Shown here one piece after another: positions 46,046 to 57,780 of a DNA stretch of 64,000 bases (position 1 is the first letter of the stretch; the number at the start of each line of letters is the position of its first letter). The translations under genes were made by a program, and so were the position numbers. This DNA is from Avena insularis (lineage: Eukaryota > Streptophyta > Magnoliopsida > Poales > Poaceae): the NCBI GenBank assembly GCA_023614405.1, contig CM042694.1:95277285-95341284 (forward strand), read 5' to 3'. The notes under the pieces are model-generated. The model saw only the letters and a program-made list of their open reading frames with translations, did not search any database and had not been told where the DNA came from.

Positions 46046-47576
46046 AACTAAACCTGGCAATGGTTGGGAACTCAACTATACCTAAACTAAACCCACATGA
46101 TGAATCTGGGCAATCCAAACCAAACCAACCCACTGAGATGCGTCTCACCACCCAACCCAAACTAAATTAGAAACTATCTCAACCAAAACAAAAAAATCTA
46201 ATAACATGAACTATGGTTTTAACTTAAAAGTTGAGACTAGTTACCCCATCTACTATTAGCAATATATTCAACATTTGCTGCATACGCATGTATATACTAG
46301 CTAAGATGAACGAGGCCTAATTGTCAGTTCATGATGTCTATTTGTTCCAATCGAGGATGCATGGACGTTCACGTGCGCCCAGGGAACCGGGGAACTCGGA
46401 AGGCAATGCTCTAAGCCATTCATGTTCCACAATCCCATGCCTCTACCCCATCTCCCTCTTTGCAGCATTCAGTTGTTCTCGCACTCACCTCAATCCGGCT
46501 GGAGAACCAATCAAAGGAACCGGTTATAGATAACCATAGTTTCTAAACGTTCGGGACCAAACTAAATAGGCCCATACCTAACTATGCCCAACTCGTTTCT
46601 CGGTAAAACCAAACTGAAACTAACTATTAACTTACTAATCCCATGTCAATGCAAACCAAATAAACCCACGGGAAGAAACCAAACCATTTCACGCAGTTAA
46701 TCCAAAACCATTTTCTAGATTTATGTGAAACCCACATTTCATAGTCACATAATGCTACATTCTATATGGAGGTAAAGTGTGCGGTGCCGACGGGATGTTG
46801 GATGCGGTGTCGTATTGCGGCGAGGATGGCATGTGTGGATGGGCCGACAAGGTTGCTGCGGGTGATGCCCGTGCAGGGAACGAACGGGATCTTGTGGTGG
46901 CACTCTGCTAGGGTGTTGTCGGTGATCAGGGCCTTCTCCAAATCATGGTGGACAATATCAACAAGCCGGCTTCTCGGTTCAATGGAAAAGAGAAGAGACT
47001 CCGGTTGCAAATCTGGAGGTTAAGTATCGATCTTCCTCATTAGTGCTTCAAGGACAAGCCTTGTCATGCTCTGATCTCCAATTTTGGATATGCGATCTTT
47101 GCTTTTGGATATGTGAATATTTGCTTATTTTTATCAGTTAGATATTGCAGAGTATTCTTTAGGGTCAATCCAGCATGATGCCGAGAACTTATCTTGTTTT
47201 AATTGGAATCAACAAATTTTTGTGAGCCTATGGTGTCAAGGAAATATCAACATAATTCACACATATGTATTGTCGGTCAAGAGCATGACTAATGGTTCAA
47301 CTATCACCAATATTGAGCAGGTCCTTATTGCTGAATTGCAGTCATATGAGCATAAGTTATATATGACCCTAAAGTAAATCGATGGCAATGCAACATACTC
47401 AACAGAGCAAGATTTTCCTTTAAAGTTTAGCTGCACAAGGTTATGTTGGTTCGATGATAAGCATGATGTTGACATCGTCCCTATAGTTCAGGTTAATCCA
47501 CCAGAAGTAGATGACAACACTTCCATTGTGGTTCCTCAGATCCAACTATGGGGACCTCTGAGTTTGAGCTCGGTGA
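46046..47576. other. sequence between the 830-bp direct repeats
   Basis: 46050-46740 is rich in CCAAACYAAAC-like words (AACCCAAACTAAA, AACCAAATAAACCC). 46762-47023 is GC-rich and open on both strands, for example a minus-strand frame of 83 codons with no known motif. 47150-47575 holds coding-like pieces with stops on the plus strand (ELQSYEHKLYMTLK; PEVDDNTSIVVPQIQLWGP). None is recognised. Confidence 0.3.
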
Positions 47577-48412
47577 AGGACATTTTCGTTATTTTAGTGA
47601 ACGAGTTAAAATATATGTATATATTTGACTCCAACAATATTTATACAATTTAACAATTTTTTTCTTAAGTTTTACGAATTATATTGTGGTTGAGATTTAT
47701 GTATGGTCAAATTTACGTTTTAAAGACCATATCAATGTCTAAAACATCAACTAAAGATTTACACAAGAGAAAGTATTAGACTTACATGTGGAATAAGGGA
47801 GTGAAGAAAGAAAGTAGCTAATTCCAGAACATTCATGAGTCATAACGCAAATATGTTGTTGTATTTCTCTTAGCTAGCTAACGTTTTCAAGTATAGTGAA
47901 TACACATGTTCTGTGAACCATATAAACTATCTGTCGGAAAATAAAAAACCACAACTTTCTTAACTTTCTATTCATTTTTGTTGCATAATGTGAAACTATA
48001 ATGTTATTGAAATATTATATAAATGATATTGCATCCCCAATTTTCATAACAATTTCAAATTAACGCAAGTTCGAACTTTGGGATCTTAAGAGTTGTTGAT
48101 TGTGCTCATAATGGATAAGGGCCACCTTTCAATATTTGAATTTTGTAACAACATAAAAAATCAATCCTTCAAATACCATCTAGGTTTTTCGTCTAATCCA
48201 TGGACATTCAAGATTTGATGGTTCTCGTGCAATTCACACCTTTATAAGTAGCGTGATTTATTAGTAGACTAAGTGAAATTTAGACATAATTGCAAAAAGA
48301 TCATATGAAGAGTAAATAATATGGTTTGTTTGGGATTAAATATGTAGTTAATATACAATTTTATAAGATGATTGGATGAAGGATTCAGATGTCAAGATTT
48401 GTGCTTCACTTA
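47577..48412. repeat. 830-bp direct repeat, right copy
   Basis: Partner of 45215-46045, with perhaps 15 percent substitutions by eye and several small indels. Confidence 0.7.
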
Positions 48413-48603
48413 TATGGATGCTACATGTTATATGGAGAAAACTAGTGCAAATACCCCGGAAGATAGACACAAAACACTTATGTAATGCTTGTGTAACTAA
48501 AAAGATAAAATAAAAACAAATCACTTCCAATATAAGTCTATGAGTAAAATAACTATGAAAAATAATAAAAATTGTATCATGCAACACAGAGTTCACTTAT
48601 CAT
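48413..48603. other. AT-rich flank left of the Tat element
   Basis: 190 bp of AT-rich sequence ending in the TSD ATCAT. It continues to the right of the element at 59673. Confidence 0.4.
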
Positions 48604-49126
48604 TGTCGTCGGAATGAGGACAAGTACGCCATGAGGGGGTCCTCGAGGCGTGCGGAAGAGAGGGGTGTGAGACGTACGGTATTCCGGGACGGTGAGCATA
48701 CAAGTTTACCCAGGTTCGAATCCATGGCTTTGGGCCGAATCCTACTCCTGCTAGCAATCCAGTAATACGGCAGAGCCGGAATATGGGTTACAAGGGTTTC
48801 GCCTGTGCGAGTTGAGATTGTAGACTATAGAGGTTATCTAGAGTGTTTCCCTAAGGCTCTTCCTAGGACGGCTTATATAGATATCCGGACTAGGGTTTAC
48901 AGGAGAGATCTATCCGGCTACGTCTAAGAGTCGGTTACAGAGTACATCTTGAACTACAAGTAACGTTATGGGCCTAAGTCGGTAAGTCTTCTAGGCCTTC
49001 CCGTAGCTGGATTGGACTCCGTCTTTCTCCCTGACTGGGCCGCCCGTGAAGCAAAGCTCTAACCCGAAGTGGGCCACCCTGGTCAGTGAGGAACTGTGAG
49101 GATACCCGGAAAGTATATCCCCAACA
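48604..49126 (-). repeat. 3' LTR (left) of the Tat-like Gypsy
   Basis: 523 bp, aligned with 59156-59667. The difference in length comes mainly from small indels near 48708-48785. The inner flank GCAGCCCCCGGAGGCC reads on the minus strand as a purine-rich tract (GGCCTCCGGGGGCTGC) before the LTR. Confidence 0.88.
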
Positions 49127-49692
49127 GCAGCCCCCGGAGGCCTCCAAGATCCAAAGTCGGATTTATCATCGTCTAGCTTGATCTTCGGCTTGTAGAATCT
49201 TGAAGGGTTCCTGAAACTTTACAACAAAAAATACGATCCGGGTCTTAAAAGTAAGTCGGACCTATCAACAGATTTACTCGGATTTTCCAGCTCGTTTTCA
49301 AACTAAGTCGGAACTTGGTCTCTAACGCCACCTGACACAAACATGGTCAAGTCATGTCATCTGACAGGTGTTCCATCAGCACGACCGTTGGTGGGTCCGT
49401 GGTTCGCGGAACCGAGGCGCCGTTTCAATGCGTGCATGGAGATCGAGGCGACGCAATCATCGCGTGGGTCCTTCCCAGTTCCTTCCACGACGCGTGGCGG
49501 TTACACTGTAGCATTTGCACGAATCCTGGCGCAGTTAGGTGGATATAAGGGGTTTGGATTTCTCCTTCTCCTTTCCACCAGTCCTTTGCCGTTTCCTTCC
49601 TTCTCAATCCTCCTGCGCGCACAGAGCCTCCTCGTCCTTCTCCCACAGAACTCCCAGCGCCGCCCCTTTCAGGTCATCTTCTCACTGGAGAA

Positions 49693-52600
49693 ATGGCTTC
49701 ATCTTCCTCCTCTGGTTTGGCGGCAGCGGCGACGGCGGAAGCAGCAGCAGGGAAGGAGAGCTTCCGGGGAATCTGGATCCCCTGCGCCCTCAACGAGGAG
49801 GGCCTCAAGAACATGGAGAAGGAGGGGCTTCTACGCGCGGCAGCGGGCTGAGCTCTGAAACCGTCCCCAACCCGCGCGACGGCGAGCGGGTCCACTTTGG
49901 CACCCATCTCGACCGAGGTCTGTCTTTTCCTCCCTCGGAGTTCTTCTCCGAGGTGATAGATCATTACGGAGTTCAACTCCACAATCTTCCTCCTAACTCT
50001 CTCTTAGAGATGAGTGCGTATGCTTTGCTTTGCGAGGGCTTTCTCGGCATTAGGCCGAGTTTGACTCTCTTCCGGTACTACTTTCATGTCCGGAGAAACT
50101 CCATCACTACCGGTGTTCCTTACATCACTGGCACTATCAGCTTTTCACTTAGACGCGACCGGGCTTACCCTAAAATTCTAGCCAGTGACTCGGTCAAACA
50201 ATGGCCAGCCACATTTTTCTATCATAGGGATATTCCGGCTCACGACAAAGCTACCGCTTTGCCGGCTTTTGTCGACGGAGCCGCCACGGCCCAGCCTTCC
50301 TAGGACGAGGCTGCTCCATCTCTTTCCGACAATCTGATCCTTGCTAAGAGGCTAATCGAATATTTGATTAAGCACAATGGTCTGAAGGGATCCGACTTGG
50401 TCCAGTGCTGGGTCTCATGTCGGATCTAGCCACTTCAGTACCACGGAACCCGATTGATGCATTCCATCATGTCGTCTCCAACCGACTCCCTCCGCATCAG
50501 CTCCAAAGCCTACACCACTCAAGGCAACATAAGCCAAATCAAGTGGTTGATCAAGGAGCGGATCGAGAGGAGGATTCCGGAGGTTTCTGGACATCACACG
50601 GCGGAAAACCCCGTGGTGTCGGTAAGCTTCCATCATCACACCTTTTATGTGTTTCATTCTTTGAGTTATACTGCAATACTGATGTGTTTTCTTCTTTTCA
50701 GCTTGCTGACCTCCCCGAGTCAGAATTTGCTCCGCTCGAAGGATATCCTCCGGAATTCTCTCAGGAGGTGGAGGTGGTCCCATTGCCGCACCTTGCGCTC
50801 AAGAAGCACAAAGCTCCAACAGTGGCTGTTGGCACAAAGGAGGTGCCTGTCGTGAAGAGGTATCTTTCAGTCACAACTTTCCGCCTTTGTACTTTACTCA
50901 TATTTCTTTCCGAGATGTAATGTTTTCCGACTTTACTACATTCTCAGAGCAAAACCGCTCGTCAAGGCCAAGGGGAAAGGGATTTCTTCGAAGCCGCTGC
51001 GGCAGACGAAGCTTACCATAGCTTCCCCTGCCGTGGCTCCTCCGACTCCTGCCCCTCAACCTTCTGCAACGCCGGTTATCTCGCCAGACGCTGCAGAAGA
51101 TCCGGCTCCTTCAACGGGGCCCGCGAACCTTGGATCGCAAACTGACGTCACCACAAGTGCGTCAGGTCTAGATAAGGGTGAACCCTCTTCGGGTAATGAT
51201 CCCTCGGCAGAAACCTTCGCCGAAAACCTCATGAGCAATTCGGGTCTTGCCAAGTTTGGCCTGACCCGGAAATCTGCCGAAGAAATCCAGCGGCTCGCCA
51301 GGCAAGTCCTGGAGAAAAGCCATCTTTCTGCTGAAGAAGAAGCGCAGGAAGCAGATGACGTCAAGTTCTCTGATCTTCTTGCCCAAGTCCGCCTTCGCGA
51401 CGAGAGGATTAGGACTGGCGAGCTTCCAACAGCCCCAGTGATCCCTCTTACTCTCGCCGAGAAGGTGGCCGCTGAAGTGAACACGAGTTTGGATAAACTC
51501 ACCCGTGAGCAATATGTAAGTCGAAATTCCAACTCCTGTATTTTCCATTATGTTATATCATATCCTCTAGCCCCCAAGCATGAAGTAGGATAAACAATCC
51601 AGGTTTATGCTTCATTAGGATGCCAAAGGACGAACTAGTGTAGCCCCCAAGGCTCGTGCTGATATTTAGCAAAAATATTAGCCCGAGCCTTAAGTAGCTT
51701 TCTGACTTTGGGTATTCTGACTTACAGAAAGTATGTTCCTATAACCAGGAATTATTGGCCAATGTCTGCGATAAGCGGAGAGAGATCAAAGCTCTCCGGC
51801 TTAAAAATGCCGAGCTTAAAGTTGCCAAGGATGAGGCTGAAGGTAAACATTCCGAGACTCAAACCTTGTCTTTGTTATTTTCAATGTCAAATTTTTCTGA
51901 ACTTTTGTTCTTTTTGACTTACAGCGCTGGTGAAACAATCCGTCGCCATGATTGAAGAGGCCGAGAACCTCAAAACCCTGGTGGTGGAGAACAAGGGACT
52001 TCGCCAAGAGCTGGATAAGCTTAAGGCGAATCATGAAAGGAGCATAGCTCAAGTCCTTGTATCCTCCTCCATGGCCACTGATGAGCGTGATCGCAAGATC
52101 GCTGCTCAAGATAAAATAATCTCGGATCTCAAAAATGAGCTTGGCAGAGAGAAGGATATGTCCTAGGCGCTCCGGGCTGAACTCCAGAGTCTCCGAAAGT
52201 AGAAGACCAAAATTGACGACGTCATTTTTGGTACATTCCATCTAGCTGGCTTGTCTCTTTCTTCGACTTTTATCAATGTCGGATTTTACTTAACTTGTTT
52301 TGTGTATAGGTCCTCTGAACTTGACGGACTCTTCCTCCTCCGAGCCCCGCACCCACCGGCTTACCCAAGTCGGTGACCTGCTCCATGACTTCCGTCAGTC
52401 CCTTGAGGACGTCGGCGAAGCCCTCAAGATTCTGGACATGCCAAGCATGTCGGATTTTCAGGTGCGGGACAAGGCCAAGGAGATGCCGCAACTTGTTCGG
52501 GACTGGAACATGTTCTACGCGCGGACTGCTGCGCAGAACGCTCTCACCATGGTCATGAGCCACCATGGAAACATGGAGATATGGCAAGTGACCAGAGGGT

Positions 52601-52863
52601 ACTGCAAGGTAGACGAAGACGGCCAGGAGCAGGACCTTCAAGCCATCATGCACTCCTGCGCCGGATACGGGTGTCACGTGGCTGATCTGACGAGCTACGA
52701 GATCCCCTTCTTCACCTGCGTGGATACTCCGTCTCCTCCTGCAGAAGAAACCGAAGAAGTTTCCGACGATGAACGCACCACCTCGGATGCGGACATCTCG
52801 GAACGATATCAAGGCGGAATGACCAGCGAGCCGGCAGATCCTTCATCTCCTCCTGCATCATAG
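49693..52863 (+). pseudogene. antisense ORF of the Tat element (PF04195-like), six exons
   Basis: Opposite in strand to gag-pol. ATG at 49693 starts MASSSSSGLAAAATAEAAAG. After a stop and frameshift near 49850 it continues with the plant 'putative gypsy type transposon' domain (SFPPSEFFSEVIDHYGVQLH, LLEMSAYALLCEGFLGIRP, TLFRYYFHVRR). Likely introns, all GT-AG: 50622-50701, 50860-50947, 51516-51727, 51843-51924, 52231-52309. Later exons encode coiled coil (MIEEAENLKTLVVENKGLRQ) and a C-terminal part that ends at TAG 52861-52863. In-frame stops at about 50302, 50428 and 52165. The function in Tat elements is unknown; a plant-derived nuclear protein is one suggestion. Confidence 0.7.
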
Positions 52864-53487
52864 ACCAGAAATTTATGTATTATTTCGGAAAAAACATGAT
52901 GCGTTTGTAAATATGTAGTACTTTAACTTTTGCTAGTGCTAAGCTTTTAATCTATTCAGCACTTTTTTGGCTTTAAAATTTTTGAGTGCCTGAAATGTTT
53001 ACACAAGCACTTATACTTTTTCGTCTCTACTTATTGTTTATCTGGCTTTCCGCCTCGTCCCTTTCGTGAGCCGGCTAAACCTTCTGCCGTAAACTTTGCC
53101 GAGCAACGGAGCTCAATTGCTAAACCAGTTTAAACTCGGAAACAAAGCCGACTTCCAGTACCAACAATTCACTACTCGGAAAATGCCCGTATCCAGCAAT
53201 CAGGCAAATAACCAAAGTAAAGACTAGAAACTTTAGAGTAATACCCGAAGATAGCAATTTTAGAATCAGAAATCTAGACCAGAACGAACATGAGCATAAA
53301 GTACTTTCAAGCATTCTGGGATTTTCGACTATGACATGATCATTCGGAAATAAGATGGTAAAAACTTCTCAGAAAAACTTGAGGCAACCAAAACTTTTAT
53401 TTCTCACAGAGCATGTATATATATGATTACAAAAAAGGATAAACTAAGAATAAATGGGACGTAGCTGAGTAATATTCCACGGTCTGT
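52864..53487. other. spacer between pol and antisense ORF
   Basis: About 620 bp where the two convergent coding units of the Tat element end. No ORF of note. Confidence 0.5.
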
Positions 53488-56236
53488 CTAACTTATCCGG
53501 ATTTGTACTGCCTCCAGCTCTCTTTCTTTTCTTAGTAGCAGGTCTTCTTTGACTGGCCTCATGTCAGTTAAGTAGTACGATCCATTGTGCAATACTCGAC
53601 TAACTAAAAAGGGCCCTTCCCATACTGGGGAAAGTTTGTGCTTTCTTTGTTGCACAAGCCGGAGAACAAAATCGCCTTTATTGAAAGATCTAGTTCGGAC
53701 TCTCTGGCTATGATACTTGCGTAACTTCTGCTGATAGGCTGTAGATCTCATTTCAGCAACGACGCGAACTTCTTCAACTAAGTCGAGATCATTTTGTCGA
53801 GAAATCTCGGCATCCTCTTCGATATACGCGGCCACTCTAGGAGAAGTATGAATCAAATCACTAGAAAGAACTGCTTCTGCGCCATAGACCAAGAAGAAAG
53901 GTGTGTATCCTGTTGACCTGTTTGGAGTTGTTCGTAAACTTCAAATTACAGAAGGTAATTCCTCTGCCCAAGCCCCCGCAGCACGTCGTAGTGGTGCTTC
54001 GAGTCTTGGTTTCAGGCCTTGTAAGATTAAACCATTTGCCCTTTGAACTTGTCCGTTAGCCTGTGGATGTGCGACTGACGCGATGTCAAGCCGAATATTT
54101 TGCTCGTCGCAGAATTCAGCCAGTTCTCCCATAGAAAAGTTACTCCCGTTGTCCGTGATAATGTTATGCGGATAACCATATCGGATTATAACATTCTCGA
54201 CAAATCTTTTGGCTGTTGCTCCATTACAACTAGTGACGGGTTTAGCCTCAATCCATTTTGTGAATTTATCCACCATCACTAAGAGGTGAGTGAATCCACT
54301 TGGAGCTCGTTTAAAAGGTCCTACCATATCAAGCCCTGCACCGCAAAGGGCCATGTTATAGGTATTGTTCAGCTGATCAGCGGAACATGAGCTTGCTTAG
54401 CGTACTTTTGGCAGCCTTTGCACGTATTGAGTAATCGTCAAGCGCGTCGAGCTTTTAAGCAGAAAATCCATGTCTAAAAGCTTTTGCCACTAAAGATTTG
54501 GCTGCAGCGTGGTGACCACACTCGCCTTCGTGGATTTCTCTTAAGATTTCCACTCCTTCCGGAGATACGCAGCGCTGGAAAACCCTAGAAACACTCTGTT
54601 TATGGAGCTCACATTTAACAATAGTATAGGCTTTTGCTCGTCGGATAATCTGCCGGCTCAACACCTCGTCTTCGGGTAATTTACCATCTACCAAATAATC
54701 GAGGTAGGGTTGAGTCCAGCTAGGAATTACAGCCAGAACTGCTATCAAAGGTGAGTCGGATTTGGTCGGATATTCCTCATCTACTCCCTTTATCGAGGGA
54801 ACTTTGAGGTGCTCTAAAAACGCATCCGGGACCTCTTTCCGCGCAGAGCCTATCCGAGATAGTGCATCTGCTTCCTCATTTTCTGCTCGAGGGATGTGTT
54901 GAACTTTAAACCCTTCAAACGATTTAGATAGATCATCCACGACAGCTTTATATGCTGTCATGTGCTTATTTGCATTACAAATATCCGACACTTGCTGAGT
55001 AACAAGATCCGAATCTCCGTAACACATCAAACGTCGGATGCCAATATCCTTAGCAATCCGGATTCCATGCAGCAGTGCTTCATACTCGGCAATATTGTTT
55101 GTCGCTGTGAAGTGGATCTGCATCACGTATAAAAGTTTATCTCCTTGGGGTGATTTGAGCACCACGCCAGCCCCCGAGCCCCCTCGAGCCTTAGACCCAT
55201 CGAAAAAGAGGGTCCAATATTCCGACTCAGGGAGGACCATGTTCTCCGTTGTCTCTGTCCAATCAGCGACAAAGTCAGCAAGGATGTGGGATTTGATTGA
55301 TGTCCGAGGTTTATACTCAATATCGAAAGCTGAAAGCTCTATGCCCCATTTGGCGACGCGTCCTGTGGCGCCACTGTTGTTGATTATATCTCTCATGGGA
55401 GCTTTGCTCACCACGATAATTGGATGCTCCTGAAAATAGTGTCGTAACTTACGAGATGCTAGAAAAACACCGTAAGCCAACTTTTAATAGTGCGAATATC
55501 GCTGTTTTGATTATGTCAGGACCTCGCTGACAAAGTAAGTCGGATGCTGCACCAGGTGTTCCTGATTTTCCTCTGGTCTCTCCACCACCATGACGATACT
55601 AACGACCTTATTTGTCGCAACAATATAAAGAACCATCAGTTCCTGAGGTTCCGGCGCTGCAAGGATAGGAGCAGATGAGAGTACTTTCTTCAAGTCTTGT
55701 AGTGCAGCTTCAGCTTCGTCAGTCCAAACAAAATCCTTAGTCTTTTTCAGGAGTTTGTATAATGGTGCAGCTCTTTCCCCAAGCCGGCTTACAAATCGAC
55801 TGACCGCAGCGATGTAGCCAGTTAATCTTTGTACGTCCTTCAGGCGAGTTGGCCAGGAAATATTGAGTATAGCCTTGATTTTGTCTCGGTTCACCTCTAT
55901 GCCTCTTTGAGACACGATGAAACCTAACAATTTTTCGGCTGATATTCCAAAGAAGCATTTCTTCGGGTTAAGCATGATGTTGTATTTTCGTAGATTGGCG
56001 AACGTTTCCTCTAAGTCGGAAATCAGTGTTCCTTCTTTTTGGACATCACCGCGATATCATCCACATATGCATGTACATTGCGTTCGAGTTGGTCATGGAG
56101 GCAACGCTGCATCGTGCACTGGTACGTAGCTCCTTCGTTCTTCAGCCCAAAGGGCATCGTAACAAAACAGAAGGTTCCGAAGGGGGTTATGAATGAAGTT
56201 TTGATTTTGTCAGATTCCTTCATCCGGATTTTTCAG
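53488..56236 (-). pseudogene. pol of the Tat-like Gypsy: RT C-half, RNase H, integrase
   Basis: The gag sequence runs straight into RT at IRMKESDKIKTSFITPFGTF, so protease and the first catalytic Asp of RT are deleted. Seen after that: VTMPFGLKNEGATYQ, catalytic AYVDDIAVM (about 56055), LNPKKCFFGISAEKLLGF, the RNase H of pol (WTDEAEAALQDLKKVL), a second RNase H-like domain (FFDGSKARGGSGAGVVL) as in the Tat group, and integrase with GLDMVGPFKR, ITDNGSNF and HPQANGQVQRANG, where the family Glu is Gln. Stops at 55511, 54455, 53941 and 55481, and several frameshifts. The copy cannot transpose on its own. Confidence 0.85.
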
Positions 56237-57695
56237 ATTGCGCGTTGGGTTTTTCTTCCGAGGTATTTTTGCGCTTCTGAGCTTGTTGCTTTGTTTTTGC
56301 TGACTGAGGTACAGTCAGGATGTTGAGTAGTCCCTCTGCATCGTCGTCAGCATCTGCATACTTGCTCGCTATTTCTATCATTTCTCCCAAATCAGTGACC
56401 TTGTCGCACTTTAAGCGGTGACGTAGTAGACCAATTGGGAGCCCTACGATGAAAGCTTCAATTGCGGTTTGATCGTTTACTCCTTCACATGAGTTCTTGG
56501 TGTCGATCCATCGTCCGAGATAATCTCGGCAAGTTTCTCTGGCTTTCTGGGTGCAACACTGTAGATCTCCGACCAAACAGGGCCTCTGATATGTGCCTTT
56601 GAAATTACGAAAGAACGCACTTTGCATGTCATACCAGTTATGGATGGTGTTCTCCGGAAGTTTATTGATCCATGATCGCGCCGTCTTACGCAACATAAGT
56701 GGGAGATATCGGGTTGCGACCAGGCTGTTTCCGCCTTTGGCGATGCAGCAAGCTTGGAAAAAATCCTGTAGCCAAGTGTCTGGCCGAGCAATGTCGTCGT
56801 AGGCTTGGATGTGTCTTGAGATAGCAAATCCTTCCGGGAACCTTGTAGCTCTGATGCGTGGTCCAAAGCACTTTGGGCCCACGTACATGTCATCGTTTTC
56901 ATAGAGTCGTGCCTCTATGTTGGAATTGATCCTGTGCCTTGCGTCGTTCGGGGATAGAGATCGTCCCGAATGTCGGCTGTGGCCGCGGTGTCGTGGAGCC
57001 AGACTTCGGCTTCTTCCACCACCTCCTCCGCCATGTCGTCCTCCTTGCCCTCCATGGGGGCCGTTGTGATGACTGTGTGGTGGAGAGGGTGGTGCAGCTG
57101 GATAGTTTCCGGCCGATCGGCGGCCTCCGTCCGGAGCGTCATTATTCCGGTTTCGGGGAGGATCTTGACTACGACGAGCCCCCTGCCGGCTTGTGCCAGC
57201 ATGGTTTCCGTCGTTCCTTCGTCCGTCGTTCCCACCATGGTGAGGCTCAGCCGGATGGCTTGTATACTTAGGAGGTGGCATTTTTTGACGATCCTCCTCC
57301 CATCGTTTTTCTTTATCTTCTCCCCTTTGATCCTTAGATTCTCGTCAGGGAGGGTTCGTCGGATTCAGGGCGACAATGTCGTCTTTCTCGGCCGCTGGAG
57401 CGATGTTGCTCCAGTTACGCAAAGTTTTGTGATGCTGTCCTGAAGATCCGGTTCTTGAATAGTTGTCTTCCCGGCGTTCGGGGTGATGATACTGCGCCCG
57501 GACGTAATGGGATCTTACGCCAGCCCATGCCGGATCCGTGCGACATTGGTCAGAATCTGAGACCAGTTTTTGACTTCCGGATAGGGCGACCTTTTGCTGC
57601 TCCAGTCCCTTGTTGAGTAGTTTGATACCCAAACGGATCTCCTCCGGTCCTGGATTAGCCGATAGAATTTCTCGGGCTGCCACGGTATTCTGCAC
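56220..57695 (-). pseudogene. gag (capsid) of the Tat-like Gypsy
   Basis: 57695-57345 encodes a gag linker; 57281-56220 encodes a basic His/Gly/Arg-rich stretch (GPHGGQGGRHGGGGGGRSRS) and the retrotransposon gag domain, with DDIARPDTWLQDFFQACCIA, LPLMLRKTARSWINKLPE, MQSAFFRNFKGTYQRP, CRDYLGRW and AFIVGLPIGLLRHRL. The zinc knuckle and protease that should follow are absent because the deletion begins at 56236, inside the C-terminal gag. Gag would form the packaging particle. Confidence 0.8.
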
Positions 57696-57780
57696 TGGTG
57701 TTGGTTACCCAATCTCCATTGCTATCTTTCCGTGGCTTCCCCATCTCATCTCCAAAAAGGACGGCACGAACACGTGGGAA

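Noticed and set aside
46762..47010. 83-codon minus-strand ORF, with an 85-codon ORF on the other strand
   Set aside because: Both strands are open over the same GC-rich stretch and neither gives a recognisable family.
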